A DNA stretch of 64,000 nt, taken from assembly GCF_016803135.1 (NCBI RefSeq), contig NZ_JAEVFE010000002.1, positions 248,001 to 312,000 of the forward strand, given 5' to 3'. Of this stretch, positions 17,828 through 26,592 are shown one piece after another. A program made the translations under genes and the position numbers. Within the stretch, counting starts at the first letter, position 1; the number at the start of each line of letters is the position of its first letter. This stretch comes from Altererythrobacter sp. C41 (GTDB taxonomy: Bacteria > Pseudomonadota > Alphaproteobacteria > Sphingomonadales > Sphingomonadaceae). Under the pieces are notes generated by a model. That model ran no database searches. It was given only the letters and a program-made list of their open reading frames with translations, and had not been told where the DNA came from.

Positions 17828-19342
17828 ATGGCTGCTTCGCTTCCGGCTCCTCGTCCGTTTGCGCGCCGCGCGATGACCGCGGCCGCGATGGCGCTCGCCG
17901 CGGCCGCCATGCTGCCGGTGGGCGCCTCGGCGCAAACCCCGCCCAAGGCGCCGGTCTCCGCCGAAGCCGGAAAGCGGCCCAATATCCTGTTTGTCCTGGT
18001 CGACGACATGGGCTTCGGGGACTTGTCGGTGATGGGCAACACGAAGGTCGATACGCCTCATCTCGACAAGCTGGCGCGCGAGGGTGTGCTGCTCAACCAA
18101 TTCTATGATCCCGCCCCGATCTGTTCCTCATCCCGGGCGGGCTTCCTGACCGGCCGCTATCCCGCGAGCGTCGGCTTCGTCGCCATAACCGCCAGCCGCG
18201 CGCGCAATGCCGAGCTCGGCCAGGCCGACTGGCTCGACCCTGACCTGCCGACCATCGCGCGCCTGCTCGACGATGCCGGCTACAGCACGGCGCATATCGG
18301 CAAGTGGCACCTCGGCGGCGGTCGCGACGTCGGCGATGCACCCCGCCCGACGGCTTACGGCTTCGACCAGAGCTTCACCACTTTCGAGGGGCTCGGCCCG
18401 CGCGTACTCGTTTCCGACGAAGAGCGCTTCCTCGCCGAACAATCGGACGCGCTCGGCAACGGGCCGCGCTTCTGGGAGATCAAGACCCGGCTGACCGATC
18501 TCTACTGCGACATGACGGTCGATTTCGTCGCGCAGCATGCGGACGAACCCTGGTTCGTGAACCTCTGGCTCAACGACATCCACGACCCCTGGGCGCCCGA
18601 CGATGAATCGCTGGCGGAGGTCATGGGACGAGGCGAATCCTCGGATGACGATCGCATGCTCGCCTCGCTGGTCAAGATGGACCGCACGCTCGGAAGGCTT
18701 TTCGACCGCCTCGACCAGATGGGCGAACTCGACAACACGTTGATCCTCTTCACCTCCGACAACGGCCCCTCGTCGCTCGATCGCTACTATGGTGGCGGCA
18801 AGAGCGCGCCGGGCAGCACCACGGGTCTGCGCGGCCGCAAGTTCAGTCTCTACGAGGGCGGCATCCGGCAGCCGCTGATCCTCCATTGGCGCGGGCATAT
18901 GAAGGGCGGCACCCGCGACCAGACGACGATCGGCCATGGGGTCGACTTCCTGCCGACGATCGCGAGCATCATCGGCGTGAAGGCGCCGGCCGGCAGCGTC
19001 GGCATCGACCTTTCGCCCGTGCTGGAGGGCCGGCCTGTGACCGAGCGTCCGCCCGTCTTCTGGAGCTTCGGCCGCGAGGGCTATCCGGCCGTGGCAAAGC
19101 CGAGCGAGCCGCATGACGTTTCGCCGCGCTTCGCAGTGCGCGACGGCGACTGGAAGCTGCTTGCGAACGACGGCGGCGCCGATGCCGAGCTCTACAACAT
19201 CGCGCGGGACCCGGCCGAGTCGACGGACCTGGCGGCAACCGAGCCCGGCCGGCATGCGCGGCTGTTGGCAAAGCTCAAGGCATGGCTCGCGCGCCTGCCC
19301 TCGTATCACCGCGCGATGGAAAAGCTCCCGCCCGCCGACTAG
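17828..19342 (+). CDS. exported sulfatase with variant CSSSR activation motif
   Basis: A 504-residue S1 sulfatase with signal peptide (to about residue 36, ASAQ). Metal ligands in LVDDMGFGD (Asp59-Asp60), GKWHLGGG and FTSDNG are intact. The formylglycine motif reads C-S-S-S-R (Cys99 at 18122-18124), with serine where the consensus C-X-(P/A)-X-R has proline or alanine. The rest of the active site is normal, so it is probably functional, but modification efficiency by the formylglycine enzyme is uncertain. The ATG at 17828 follows the preceding stop by one base; a longer frame into that gene is not the real start. Confidence 0.9.
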   Translation: MAASLPAPRPFARRAMTAAAMALAAAAMLPVGASAQTPPKAPVSAEAGKRPNILFVLVDDMGFGDLSVMGNTKVDTPHLDKLAREGVLLNQFYDPAPICSSSRAGFLTGRYPASVGFVAITASRARNAELGQADWLDPDLPTIARLLDDAGYSTAHIGKWHLGGGRDVGDAPRPTAYGFDQSFTTFEGLGPRVLVSDEERFLAEQSDALGNGPRFWEIKTRLTDLYCDMTVDFVAQHADEPWFVNLWLNDIHDPWAPDDESLAEVMGRGESSDDDRMLASLVKMDRTLGRLFDRLDQMGELDNTLILFTSDNGPSSLDRYYGGGKSAPGSTTGLRGRKFSLYEGGIRQPLILHWRGHMKGGTRDQTTIGHGVDFLPTIASIIGVKAPAGSVGIDLSPVLEGRPVTERPPVFWSFGREGYPAVAKPSEPHDVSPRFAVRDGDWKLLANDGGADAELYNIARDPAESTDLAATEPGRHARLLAKLKAWLARLPSYHRAMEKLPPAD

Positions 19343-19382
19343 AGGCATGGCCGCCGCTCTTCCCCGACAAGGAGTGAACCAA

Positions 19383-20375
19383 ATGCCTGCCCAGTCGCGC
19401 CACCGCGCCTTTCGAGCATCCCGGCCCTCGCTCGCCGGCATGCGGCTGATCGAGGGCGGCAGTTTTGCGATGGGTTCAGACCGCTTCTATCCCGAAGAGG
19501 CGCCGGTCCGGCGGGTCAAGGTCGACAGCTTCTGGATCGACGAGGCGCCGGTGACCAATGCGGCGTTTGCCGCGTTCGTCGCCGCGACCGGCCATCGCAC
19601 CTTTGTCGAACGGCCCCCCGATCCCAAGCTCTATCCCGGTGCCGACCTCGATGGCGTGGCGCCGGGATCGCTCGTCTTTCGCCCGCCGGCGGCACTCGTT
19701 CCGCTCGACGATCCGTCATGGTGGTGGGACTTCGTCGAAGGCGCGGACTGGCGCCATCCGACCGGGCCCGACAGTTCGATCGAGGGGCTGGACGACCACC
19801 CCGTGGTTCACGTCGCCTATGAGGATGCCGCGGCCTATGCCAAGTGGGCCGGCAAAGCGCTGCCGACCGAAGCGGAATGGGAATATGCCGCACGCGGGGG
19901 CAGCGACGGACTGGACTATGCCTGGGGCGACGAGCTCGCACCCGGCGGAGCGATTCTCGCCAATTACTGGCAGGGCATGTTTCCCGTCGCGACGACCAAG
20001 GCCGACGGCAATTATCGCACCACGCCGGTCGGCCGCTTCCCGGCGAACGATTACGGTCTGGTCGACATGATCGGGAACGTCTGGGAATGGACGCGCGACT
20101 GGTACGCCGCGCCGCAGGCGGCGAACACGAAGTCGCCTTGCTGTGCCATTCCCAACCCGCGCGGAGCGACGCGCGCCCAAAGCTATGACAGTGCGATGCC
20201 CGAGGTGCGAATAGGCCGCAAGGTGCTGAAGGGCGGGTCGCACCTGTGCGCCGCGAACTATTGCCAGCGCTACCGGCCGGCTGCGCGTCACGCACAGCAG
20301 ATCGACAGCGCGACGAGCCATATAGGCTTTCGCTGCGTCGTGCGCCGCGGCGCGAGCGGCGCTTCAGGGCGCTGA
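19383..20375 (+). CDS. formylglycine-generating enzyme (sulfatase maturase)
   Basis: A 330-residue FGE-sulfatase domain protein. It oxidises the active-site Cys of sulfatases to formylglycine using O2 and copper. The catalytic cysteine pair is present as Cys289 and Cys294 in KGGSHLCAANYCQRYRP, which separates true FGEs from SUMF1-like relatives that lack it. Other family landmarks: PVTNAAFAAFV, LPTEAEWEYAARGG and GNVWEWT. There is no signal peptide, so it acts in the cytoplasm before sulfatase export. AAGGAG precedes the ATG. It ends the sulfatase operon and could service all five sulfatases. Confidence 0.95.
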   Translation: MPAQSRHRAFRASRPSLAGMRLIEGGSFAMGSDRFYPEEAPVRRVKVDSFWIDEAPVTNAAFAAFVAATGHRTFVERPPDPKLYPGADLDGVAPGSLVFRPPAALVPLDDPSWWWDFVEGADWRHPTGPDSSIEGLDDHPVVHVAYEDAAAYAKWAGKALPTEAEWEYAARGGSDGLDYAWGDELAPGGAILANYWQGMFPVATTKADGNYRTTPVGRFPANDYGLVDMIGNVWEWTRDWYAAPQAANTKSPCCAIPNPRGATRAQSYDSAMPEVRIGRKVLKGGSHLCAANYCQRYRPAARHAQQIDSATSHIGFRCVVRRGASGASGR

Positions 20376-20541
20376 TTTACGCGGCCGGCAGCGTGCTGCC
20401 GTGTGCGAGCCCGACGTGCATGCGGCGGAAAGTGGTGCGGGCGCGCCGGAGCGTTGTAGTCTGCTCGCCCGGATTCCCGCGAGGCGGCATGATCGGGCCG
20501 GAAGCTGGTTCGGATCGGGCCGGCGGGAGGAGGCGCTCATC

Positions 20542-20994
20542 ATGCGGTATCTGACCCTTTTCCTGGCTTTCGCCTGGATGGCGGCGCTGCTCGGCTACAT
20601 GGAACTCCAGCACGAGGTCGAACACGTCGCGCCGCGGACCGCGCTCGTCACCGATCATTTCACGGGCGAAGTTCGGCAATGTCGCACGTATCCGAACAGT
20701 GACTGGAGCTGCCAGGCGGTCGAGATCGAGCCGCGATCCTGGGTATTCGCGCTGATCCCGTTCTGGCCGGCGCGCGACGATCTGGGCGAGGTGCTGTCGC
20801 TGCCCGAACCTTCGGTCGAGCCGGTGCCCTTTACCGAGACCCAGCTTTTCTCCGATCTCGTTTCCAACGGTATCATGGTGGTCGTGATGCTGGTCGTCGG
20901 CGTCATCATCATGCGCGCCAGGGATGATGGCGAGGGCGGCAGCGCGGACGGCGGCAGCGACGGGGGAGGCGCCGGCGGGGATGGCGGCCAATGA
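20542..20994 (+). CDS. hypothetical two-helix membrane protein
   Basis: A 150-residue protein with a membrane helix at each end: residues 3-18 (after MRYLTLFLAF) and about 108-131 (GIMVVVMLVVGVIIM), with a ~85-residue segment between containing CRTYPNSDWSCQ, and a Gly/Ser/Asp-rich tail. The middle part probably faces the periplasm. GGGAGGAGG lies just upstream of the ATG at 20542. I do not recognise the family. The 166 bases between it and the formylglycine enzyme hold no other gene. Confidence 0.7.
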   Translation: MRYLTLFLAFAWMAALLGYMELQHEVEHVAPRTALVTDHFTGEVRQCRTYPNSDWSCQAVEIEPRSWVFALIPFWPARDDLGEVLSLPEPSVEPVPFTETQLFSDLVSNGIMVVVMLVVGVIIMRARDDGEGGSADGGSDGGGAGGDGGQ

Positions 20995-21006
20995 CGGAGC
21001 TGCCAC

Positions 21007-21156
21007 ATGCATGAGATGGCCGGCCGCCAATCGGCCCCTTCGCTCGCCGAACGCGCCGGCCGGGCCGCCGATGGCGCGCAGCTCATCGCGCGGCGCTGGG
21101 GTCTCGCCGAACCGCGCGTCGTTCCGCGGGACCCGGTGACCCCGCTGCTCTGGTGA
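21007..21156 (+). CDS. possible small protein (49 aa)
   Basis: A short reading frame encoding MHEMAGRQSAPSLAERAG and ending PVTPLLW, with GGAG nine bases before the ATG and GC-rich third positions like its neighbours. It lies 12 bases after the preceding gene and 80 bases before the zinc-type receptor. No recognised family; it may be a real small protein or a chance frame. Confidence 0.4.
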   Translation: MHEMAGRQSAPSLAERAGRAADGAQLIARRWGLAEPRVVPRDPVTPLLW

Positions 21157-21236
21157 TACGGCGGGCGGCGGTTTTGCCATTTGCCCTGAAAAGCGGCTGT
21201 GGACATGGCGGCGGGAATCGTTATGAAGCGCCCGAT

Positions 21237-23435
21237 ATGTTGTATCGTCATCTAATCGCGGCGCGGCCGCTCGTCCTTCCGCTCGGCCTCGCTCTCTGCG
21301 CCATGGCTGTACCCGTTCACGCTCAGGACCGCGCGCAGGATGCGCGCGAGACGCCCGAGCCCGACGACTTTCACGACCGGCGCGTGGCCCCGAGCGGGGA
21401 AATCGTGGTCACCGCCGCGGGCCTCGAGCAGCTCGACGTGCTCGCGGGCACCTCGGTCGTGGAAGGCGTGGAACTGCAGCGCAATCTCGACGGGCAGCTC
21501 GGGGAAGTGCTGGCCAAGGTCCCGGGCGTCTCGGCGACGAGCTTCTCGCCCGGCGCCTCGCGCCCGGTTCTGCGCGGCTTCTCGGGCGAGCGGGTCAAGG
21601 TGCTGATCGACGGGATCGGCGCGATCGACGTGTCCAACACCTCGGCCGATCATGCGACCTCGATCGACCCGCTGACGGCCGAGCGGATCGAGGTCCTGCG
21701 CGGGCCCGCGGTGCTGCTCTACGGCAGCCAGGCGATCGGCGGCGCGGTCAACGTGATCGACAAGCGCATCCCGCTGCGCCGGCTGAACGAGCCGTTCCAC
21801 ATCGATGCCCTCGCCGGCATCGACACCGCGTCCGACTTGCGCGAGGGCGGCGCGTCGCTCGACGTGCCGCTGGGCGACCGTTTCGTCGTCCACGTCGACG
21901 GGGCCTACCGCAAGACCGACGATCTCGAGATCGCCGGCTATGCCGCCGCGCCCGGCCTGCGTGAGGACCTGCTCCACGATGCGGAGCACGAGGAGGAAGA
22001 GGGCCATCTCGACGAGGCCGAGGAGCTGCGCGAGCTTGCCGGCCAGCGCGGCGTGCTGCCGAACAGCGGGACCGAGACCTGGAGCGTCAACACCGGCTTC
22101 GCCTTCTTCGAGGGCGACAGCAATCTCGGCGCGGCGATCGGCTGGTACGACACGACCTACGGCGTGCCCATGCGCCCGGGCACCAGCCACCATCACGGCG
22201 AGGAAGAGCACGGCCACGAGGAAGAGCATGAGCACGAGGAAGGCGGGGAGCACGAGCATGGTGACGAGCTCGTCACCATCGGCCTCAGGCAGTTTCGTGC
22301 CGACATGCGCGGCCGGCTCGCGCTCGGCGACGGATTCTTCTCTGCGCTGAACACGCGCGTCGGTTTCAGCGACTATACGCACACCGAATTCGAAGGCGAC
22401 GCGGTCGGGACCGTGTTCGACGTGAAGGGCCTCGAAGCCCGCGCCGAGCTGGAGCAGAACGACCGCGGCGGCTGGGGCGGCTCGACCGGCGTGCAGTACT
22501 ACTTCCGCGATTTCGACGCCTACGGGGCGGAGGCGTACGTACCGAAGAACCGCACCGACCAGTTCGCCGTGTTCACCCTGCAGGAGATCGCGCTCGATCC
22601 GCTCCAGCTCGAGCTGGCGGGACGCTACGAGGCGACCGACGTCGAATCGCAGGTGCTCGGTTTCCAGCGCTCGTTCGACACGTTCTCGGGCGCGCTCGGC
22701 CTGGTCTACGAGACCGATGGAGGCTTGCGCTTCGGCGTGACCGGCAGCCGCGCGGAACGCGCGCCGAGCGCCGAGGAGCTGCTGTCGAACGGCCCGCACA
22801 TCGCGACCCAGGCATTCGAGATCGGCGACCCGAACCTCGAAGTCGAAGGCGCCTGGGGCGTCGAGGCTTTCGCGCGCGGCCCGATCGGCGACGGCACGGT
22901 CAGCCTCGCGGTCTTCAACAACTGGTTCGACAACTACATCTACCTCTCCGAGACCGGCCTGGAGGAAGACGGGCTACCGGTGTTCGAATACCTGCAGGGC
23001 GACGCGCGCTACTTCGGGGTCGAGGGCGAGGTCAGCTACCCTGTCTATGAAGCCGACGGCTTCACGCTGCTCGCCGACCTGCGCGGCGACTACATCCGCG
23101 CCGAGCTGAGCGACGGCACGCCGCTGCCGCGCATCCCCCCGCTGCGGTTGCTCGGCGCGCTGGAGGCGCAGACCGGGCCGTTCGACGCGCGGGTCGAAGC
23201 GCAGTGGTTCGGCAAGCAGGACCGTATCGCGCCGTTCGAGACCGAGACCGACAGCTTCACCCACGTCAACGCCTCGCTCGCGTGGAAGCCGATGCGCGGA
23301 AACGACAACCTCACGGTCCTGCTGCAGGCGGACAACATCTTCGACGTTGAGGGCCGCCGCCATGCGAGCTTCACGAAGGATTTCGTGCCGCTCGCCGGCC
23401 GCAACTTCAAGCTGAGCGTGCGGACGAGTTTCTAG
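21237..23435 (+). CDS. TonB-dependent receptor, probable zinc (ZnuD-like)
   Basis: A 732-residue outer-membrane receptor. Signal peptide to about residue 30 (VHAQD), TonB box GEIVVTAAGLEQLD, plug domain with LAKVPGVSATSFSPGASRPVLRGF and IEVLRGPAVLLYGSQAIGGAVN, then a beta barrel ending LSVRTSF. An acidic/His-rich extracellular loop (about 22190-22260, HHHGEEEHGHEEEHEHE type) is typical of ZnuD zinc receptors and would bind Zn2+. Likely induced under zinc limitation, but I see no convincing Zur box. The start at 21237 opens the signal peptide; an upstream frame lacks one. Confidence 0.9.
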   Translation: MLYRHLIAARPLVLPLGLALCAMAVPVHAQDRAQDARETPEPDDFHDRRVAPSGEIVVTAAGLEQLDVLAGTSVVEGVELQRNLDGQLGEVLAKVPGVSATSFSPGASRPVLRGFSGERVKVLIDGIGAIDVSNTSADHATSIDPLTAERIEVLRGPAVLLYGSQAIGGAVNVIDKRIPLRRLNEPFHIDALAGIDTASDLREGGASLDVPLGDRFVVHVDGAYRKTDDLEIAGYAAAPGLREDLLHDAEHEEEEGHLDEAEELRELAGQRGVLPNSGTETWSVNTGFAFFEGDSNLGAAIGWYDTTYGVPMRPGTSHHHGEEEHGHEEEHEHEEGGEHEHGDELVTIGLRQFRADMRGRLALGDGFFSALNTRVGFSDYTHTEFEGDAVGTVFDVKGLEARAELEQNDRGGWGGSTGVQYYFRDFDAYGAEAYVPKNRTDQFAVFTLQEIALDPLQLELAGRYEATDVESQVLGFQRSFDTFSGALGLVYETDGGLRFGVTGSRAERAPSAEELLSNGPHIATQAFEIGDPNLEVEGAWGVEAFARGPIGDGTVSLAVFNNWFDNYIYLSETGLEEDGLPVFEYLQGDARYFGVEGEVSYPVYEADGFTLLADLRGDYIRAELSDGTPLPRIPPLRLLGALEAQTGPFDARVEAQWFGKQDRIAPFETETDSFTHVNASLAWKPMRGNDNLTVLLQADNIFDVEGRRHASFTKDFVPLAGRNFKLSVRTSF

Positions 23436-23459
23436 GAATAGCCGCCCGCACGCCGCCGG

Positions 23460-23921
23460 TCAGTCGGCGGTGGTGTGGGTGGCCAGCCCCTCGGCCTTGC
23501 CTTCGGCATGCGCGGCGCGCAGCTCGGCTTTGCGCGTGCGGTTGCGTTCGCGCATGTAATCGAAGCTGCCACGCATCTGGCCGTAGGCGAAAACCAGCAG
23601 TAGACCGCCGGCCATGGCGAGGTTCTTGAGCGCAGCGGTGAGCTGGGCCTGGTCGCCCAGCTCGTTATGGAAGAAGAACGCCGCGAGCAGCGTGAAGCCT
23701 GCCAGCAGGATCGAGGCGATCCGCGTCATCAGGCCGACCGCGAGCATCAGCCCCAGGACCAGCTCGAACACGCCGGTCGGCAGGGCGAGGCTGCCCGGCA
23801 GCGTCGTCGCGCTTTCGATATATTCGGCCGTCCCCGCCGGATCGACGATCTTCCCGATCCCCGACAGGATGAAGATGACGGCCAGCATGATGCGGCCGAT
23901 GATAGCGGCAATGGCAGACAT
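23460..23921 (-). CDS. DoxX family membrane protein
   Basis: A 153-residue inner-membrane protein with four hydrophobic helices and the family pattern RIMLAVIFILSGIGKIVDP at the N-terminus and NLAMAGGLLLVFAYG near residue 105. DoxX-type proteins are linked to quinone or thiol redox chemistry, but individual members are mostly uncharacterised. The C-terminal tail (about 118-153) is charged and probably cytoplasmic. It lies 87 bases downstream of the reductase-like gene on the same strand. Confidence 0.9.
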   Translation of the reverse strand: MSAIAAIIGRIMLAVIFILSGIGKIVDPAGTAEYIESATTLPGSLALPTGVFELVLGLMLAVGLMTRIASILLAGFTLLAAFFFHNELGDQAQLTAALKNLAMAGGLLLVFAYGQMRGSFDYMRERNRTRKAELRAAHAEGKAEGLATHTTAD

Positions 23922-24008
23922 TGGTTGCTCTCCTCTTCCCCGTGATTTCCTGCCGGGCCAACGCTCGGCACTGGAAAATGGCCATCGCGCCGCGAGCCCG
24001 CGGCGCCG

Positions 24009-25184
24009 TCAATCCTCGGGCGCGAAGGCGATCTCGGCATGCTCCTCCAGCCGCTTCACCAGCGCTTCGCCGAGGAAGTAGCCGGGGGTGCCCACACCGC
24101 CCGGCACCTCGCTGCCCGGCAGCGCCATGCCGGTTTCCGCCAGCATGCGGCTGGTCGAGCCGTAGCCCGGATCGTATCTGCCCTTCACGCCGAAGTGGAG
24201 CCGCTCCCCGCCGGGCATCTCGCCGATGAAGAGCACGTCGTAGAAGCCGTTCTCCCGCTCTTCCCGGCTCGGGCCTTCCCCCGGCTTCGGGGGTTTGGCG
24301 CCGAACGGGTTCTTGAGCATCTCGGCCACCGCGTTCGCGGCGGCCTGGCCGGCCTCGCCCGGGCTGGTCAGCATCATCTCGTCGTAGCGGAAATCCTCGC
24401 CATAAGGGAAACCGGCGAGGAAGTTCGTGCGGTGGACATTCTTGGTGTTGATCGTCGCCATGATGAACGGTGCCGCCCATTTGCCGAGATCGTCCTCGTA
24501 ATGCGGCACGAGGCCCATCGGCTGGTCCGGACCGTCGAAGCCCGGCGTCAACCCGAAGGGGCTCTGCAGAATGGGAACGAGCCTGGGATTCTCCGCCACC
24601 GCCTTGACCGTGGCGGAGAGACTGGCGGCGGTGCCGCCCGAGAATGTGCCCTTCATCGCCCGCACGCGGCCGCGCACGCGCGGGGCGGGCCTGCCGAAGC
24701 GCTTCACGGCCTCCTTCTGCAGCATCAGCACGCCGAGATCGAAGGGGATCGAATCGAAGCCGCTGGAAAAGCAGATCCGCGCGCCGTTCGCCTTCGCCGC
24801 CTCGTGATGCAGGTCGATCTGCTCGCGCATCCAGCCCGGCTCGCCGCACAGGTCGGCATAGTCGGTGCCGGTGCGGACGCAGGCGGCGACCAGCGCATCG
24901 CCGTAGAGCTGGTAGGGGCCGACCGTGGTCAGCACCACGCGTGTGCGGCGGCACATGGCATCCAGGCTCGCCGGGTCGTCGGCGTCCGCGACGATCAGCG
25001 GCGTATCGGCCGGAGCGCCGATCGCGGCGCGCACGTCCTGCAGCTTGGTCAGGCTTCGCCCGGCCATGGCCCATTTCGGCGCATCCGGCGTGCCGCCATA
25101 TTCGCGGACGAAATGTTCGGCGACGAGCCGCCCGGTGTAGCCGGTCGCCCCGTAGACGACGATGTCGAATTCCCTGTCGGCCAT
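24009..25184 (-). CDS. saccharopine dehydrogenase-like / trans-acting enoyl reductase family protein
   Basis: A 391-residue protein with an N-terminal Rossmann fold (FDIVVYGATGYTGRLVAEHF, NAD(P)-binding) and the family segments TTVGPYQLYGDALVAACVRTGTDYADLCGE and FSSGFDSIPFDLGV. Such proteins include mycobacterial trans-acting enoyl reductases and many uncharacterised bacterial oxidoreductases; the substrate here is unknown. The start at 25184 matches the family N-terminus. No transmembrane helix is evident. Confidence 0.88.
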   Translation of the reverse strand: MADREFDIVVYGATGYTGRLVAEHFVREYGGTPDAPKWAMAGRSLTKLQDVRAAIGAPADTPLIVADADDPASLDAMCRRTRVVLTTVGPYQLYGDALVAACVRTGTDYADLCGEPGWMREQIDLHHEAAKANGARICFSSGFDSIPFDLGVLMLQKEAVKRFGRPAPRVRGRVRAMKGTFSGGTAASLSATVKAVAENPRLVPILQSPFGLTPGFDGPDQPMGLVPHYEDDLGKWAAPFIMATINTKNVHRTNFLAGFPYGEDFRYDEMMLTSPGEAGQAAANAVAEMLKNPFGAKPPKPGEGPSREERENGFYDVLFIGEMPGGERLHFGVKGRYDPGYGSTSRMLAETGMALPGSEVPGGVGTPGYFLGEALVKRLEEHAEIAFAPED

Positions 25185-25252
25185 TCCTGCTCTCCAGCCG
25201 CATTCAGCGGGAGCAGGATGCGCCATTTCCGCGAGCGATGCCAGTGCCGGCG

Positions 25253-25807
25253 CTACAGCCGCGGCAGCGTCACCCCGAGCTGACCCATGTATTTGCCCGC
25301 CCGGTCCCGGTAGCTCGTCTCGCAGCGCTCGTTGCCCTGGAGGAAGAGGAACTGGCAGGCGCCTTCGTTGGCGTAGATTTTCGCCGGCAACGGTGTGGTG
25401 TTGGAGAATTCCAGCGTCACGTGGCCCTCCCAGCCCGGCTCGAGCGGGGTGACGTTCACGATGATCCCGCAGCGCGCATAGGTGCTCTTGCCGAGGCAGA
25501 TGACCAGCACGTCCTCCGGCACGCGGAAGTATTCGACCGTGCGGGCAAGGGCGAAGGAGTTGGGCGGGATCACGCAGACATCGGTCTTGCGGTCGACGAA
25601 GGAATTGGCGGCGAAATCCTTGGGGTCGACCACCGCGCTGTCGACGTTGGTGAAGATCTTGAACTCGTCCGCCACGCGCGCGTCGTAGCCATAGCTCGAC
25701 AGGCCGTAGGAGATGCAGCCTTCGCGCCGCTGCGCTTCGACGAAAGGCTCGATCATGCCCTTCTCGGTCGCTTGTTGCCGGATCCACCGGTCGGAAAGAA
25801 TCGCCAT
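25253..25807 (-). CDS. dcd: dCTP deaminase
   Basis: A 184-residue dCTP deaminase, exactly the family length. It converts dCTP to dUTP, the main precursor for dTTP synthesis. Landmarks include [10 protein letters not shown] at the N-terminus, [14 protein letters not shown], the [17 protein letters not shown] catalytic strand with the conserved Glu, and the GACQFLFL motif. The start at 25807 matches the family; a longer frame to 25933 runs into a repeat. Confidence 0.96.
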   Translation of the reverse strand: MAILSDRWIRQQATEKGMIEPFVEAQRREGCISYGLSSYGYDARVADEFKIFTNVDSAVVDPKDFAANSFVDRKTDVCVIPPNSFALARTVEYFRVPEDVLVICLGKSTYARCGIIVNVTPLEPGWEGHVTLEFSNTTPLPAKIYANEGACQFLFLQGNERCETSYRDRAGKYMGQLGVTLPRL

Positions 25808-25858
25808 GCGCCGGTGATTCCCGAGCAGAGCGGAGGGGGCAAGGGAATGCATCATCTT

Positions 25859-26004
25859 TTCCCCCTCCTCTTTAGAGGAGGGGGGCAGGGGGTGGTGGCG
25901 ACGCGCCAGCGTCGCGCCTGGGGCAAGCACCACCCCCGCTGCGCGACTAGGCTCAGCTTCGCTTCACCAAGTCTCGCTGCCCCTCCTCCGAAGAGGAGGG
26001 GGGC
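25859..26004. repeat. palindromic intergenic repeat element
   Basis: A compound inverted-repeat element of about 145 bases between dcd and the next gene. It is bounded by hairpins CCCCCTCCT-CTTTA-GAGGAGGGGG (25861-25884) and CCCCTCCTC-CGAA-GAGGAGGGG (25980-26001) and contains an inner hairpin GCGACGC-GCCA-GCGTCGC and facing GGGGGTGGTG / CACCACCCCC arms, giving a nested cruciform. It resembles the REP-like intergenic repeats scattered through sphingomonad genomes, probably mobilised in trans. It may also terminate transcription of the downstream-reading genes. Confidence 0.7.
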
Positions 26005-26009
26005 GAATG

Positions 26010-26540
26010 CTAGTCGATCGGTTCGGCGCCGAGCTGCGGGTTCAGCCGGGTAATGTGATTGAGCCACTTCTTCGGCCGACGCAGCATGTCCTCGGGATAG
26101 TCCACCCGCAGCCCGGCAATCTGCGCCATGGCGCCGACGAAGTGGATGCAGTTGCGCCTGTCGAGGTCGTAGTACTTGCCCGGCGCATCGCGCCATTTCG
26201 CCACTTCGGCGCGCACCTGCCAGTATTGCGCGTCGGTGAGAGTCACCGTGAAATGGCGATTGGTTTCGCGGATGTACTTGTCTTCCTCGGCCAGCACGGC
26301 GTGCTCGACCGGCTCGTTGAGAAGGCGCGTCGAGATCGTCTTCGCGGTGAAGCCGTAGTTCTCGTCGATCGGCTGGCCGGTCTTGTCGAGAGTCCCTTCC
26401 AGCACGATGAAGGTATGCGGGAAGCGGCCGAAGACGACCGAGCCGTTGAAGCTGTGGAAGCTCATCCGAACCTCGGCCGCCGCCCCGACCGACCAGGCGA
26501 GCGCGACGAGCGAGAGGATCAGGGCGGCGAAGCGGCGCAT
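26010..26540 (-). CDS. hypothetical exported protein
   Basis: A 176-residue protein with a signal peptide (MRRFAALILSLVALAWS, cut near GAAAE). The mature part contains SFNGSVVFGRFPHTFIVLEG and YYDLDRRNCIHFVGAMAQ; the isolated Cys-x-His near residue 136 is reminiscent of cysteine-peptidase-like (NlpC/P60 or DUF4105-type) sites, but I cannot assign a family. The start at 26540 is chosen because it opens the signal peptide. Confidence 0.75.
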   Translation of the reverse strand: MRRFAALILSLVALAWSVGAAAEVRMSFHSFNGSVVFGRFPHTFIVLEGTLDKTGQPIDENYGFTAKTISTRLLNEPVEHAVLAEEDKYIRETNRHFTVTLTDAQYWQVRAEVAKWRDAPGKYYDLDRRNCIHFVGAMAQIAGLRVDYPEDMLRRPKKWLNHITRLNPQLGAEPID

Positions 26541-26592
26541 CGCGTCCGCTCTAGCAAACGGGCGCGACGCGCTGCAACACAATGCCTCCGCC

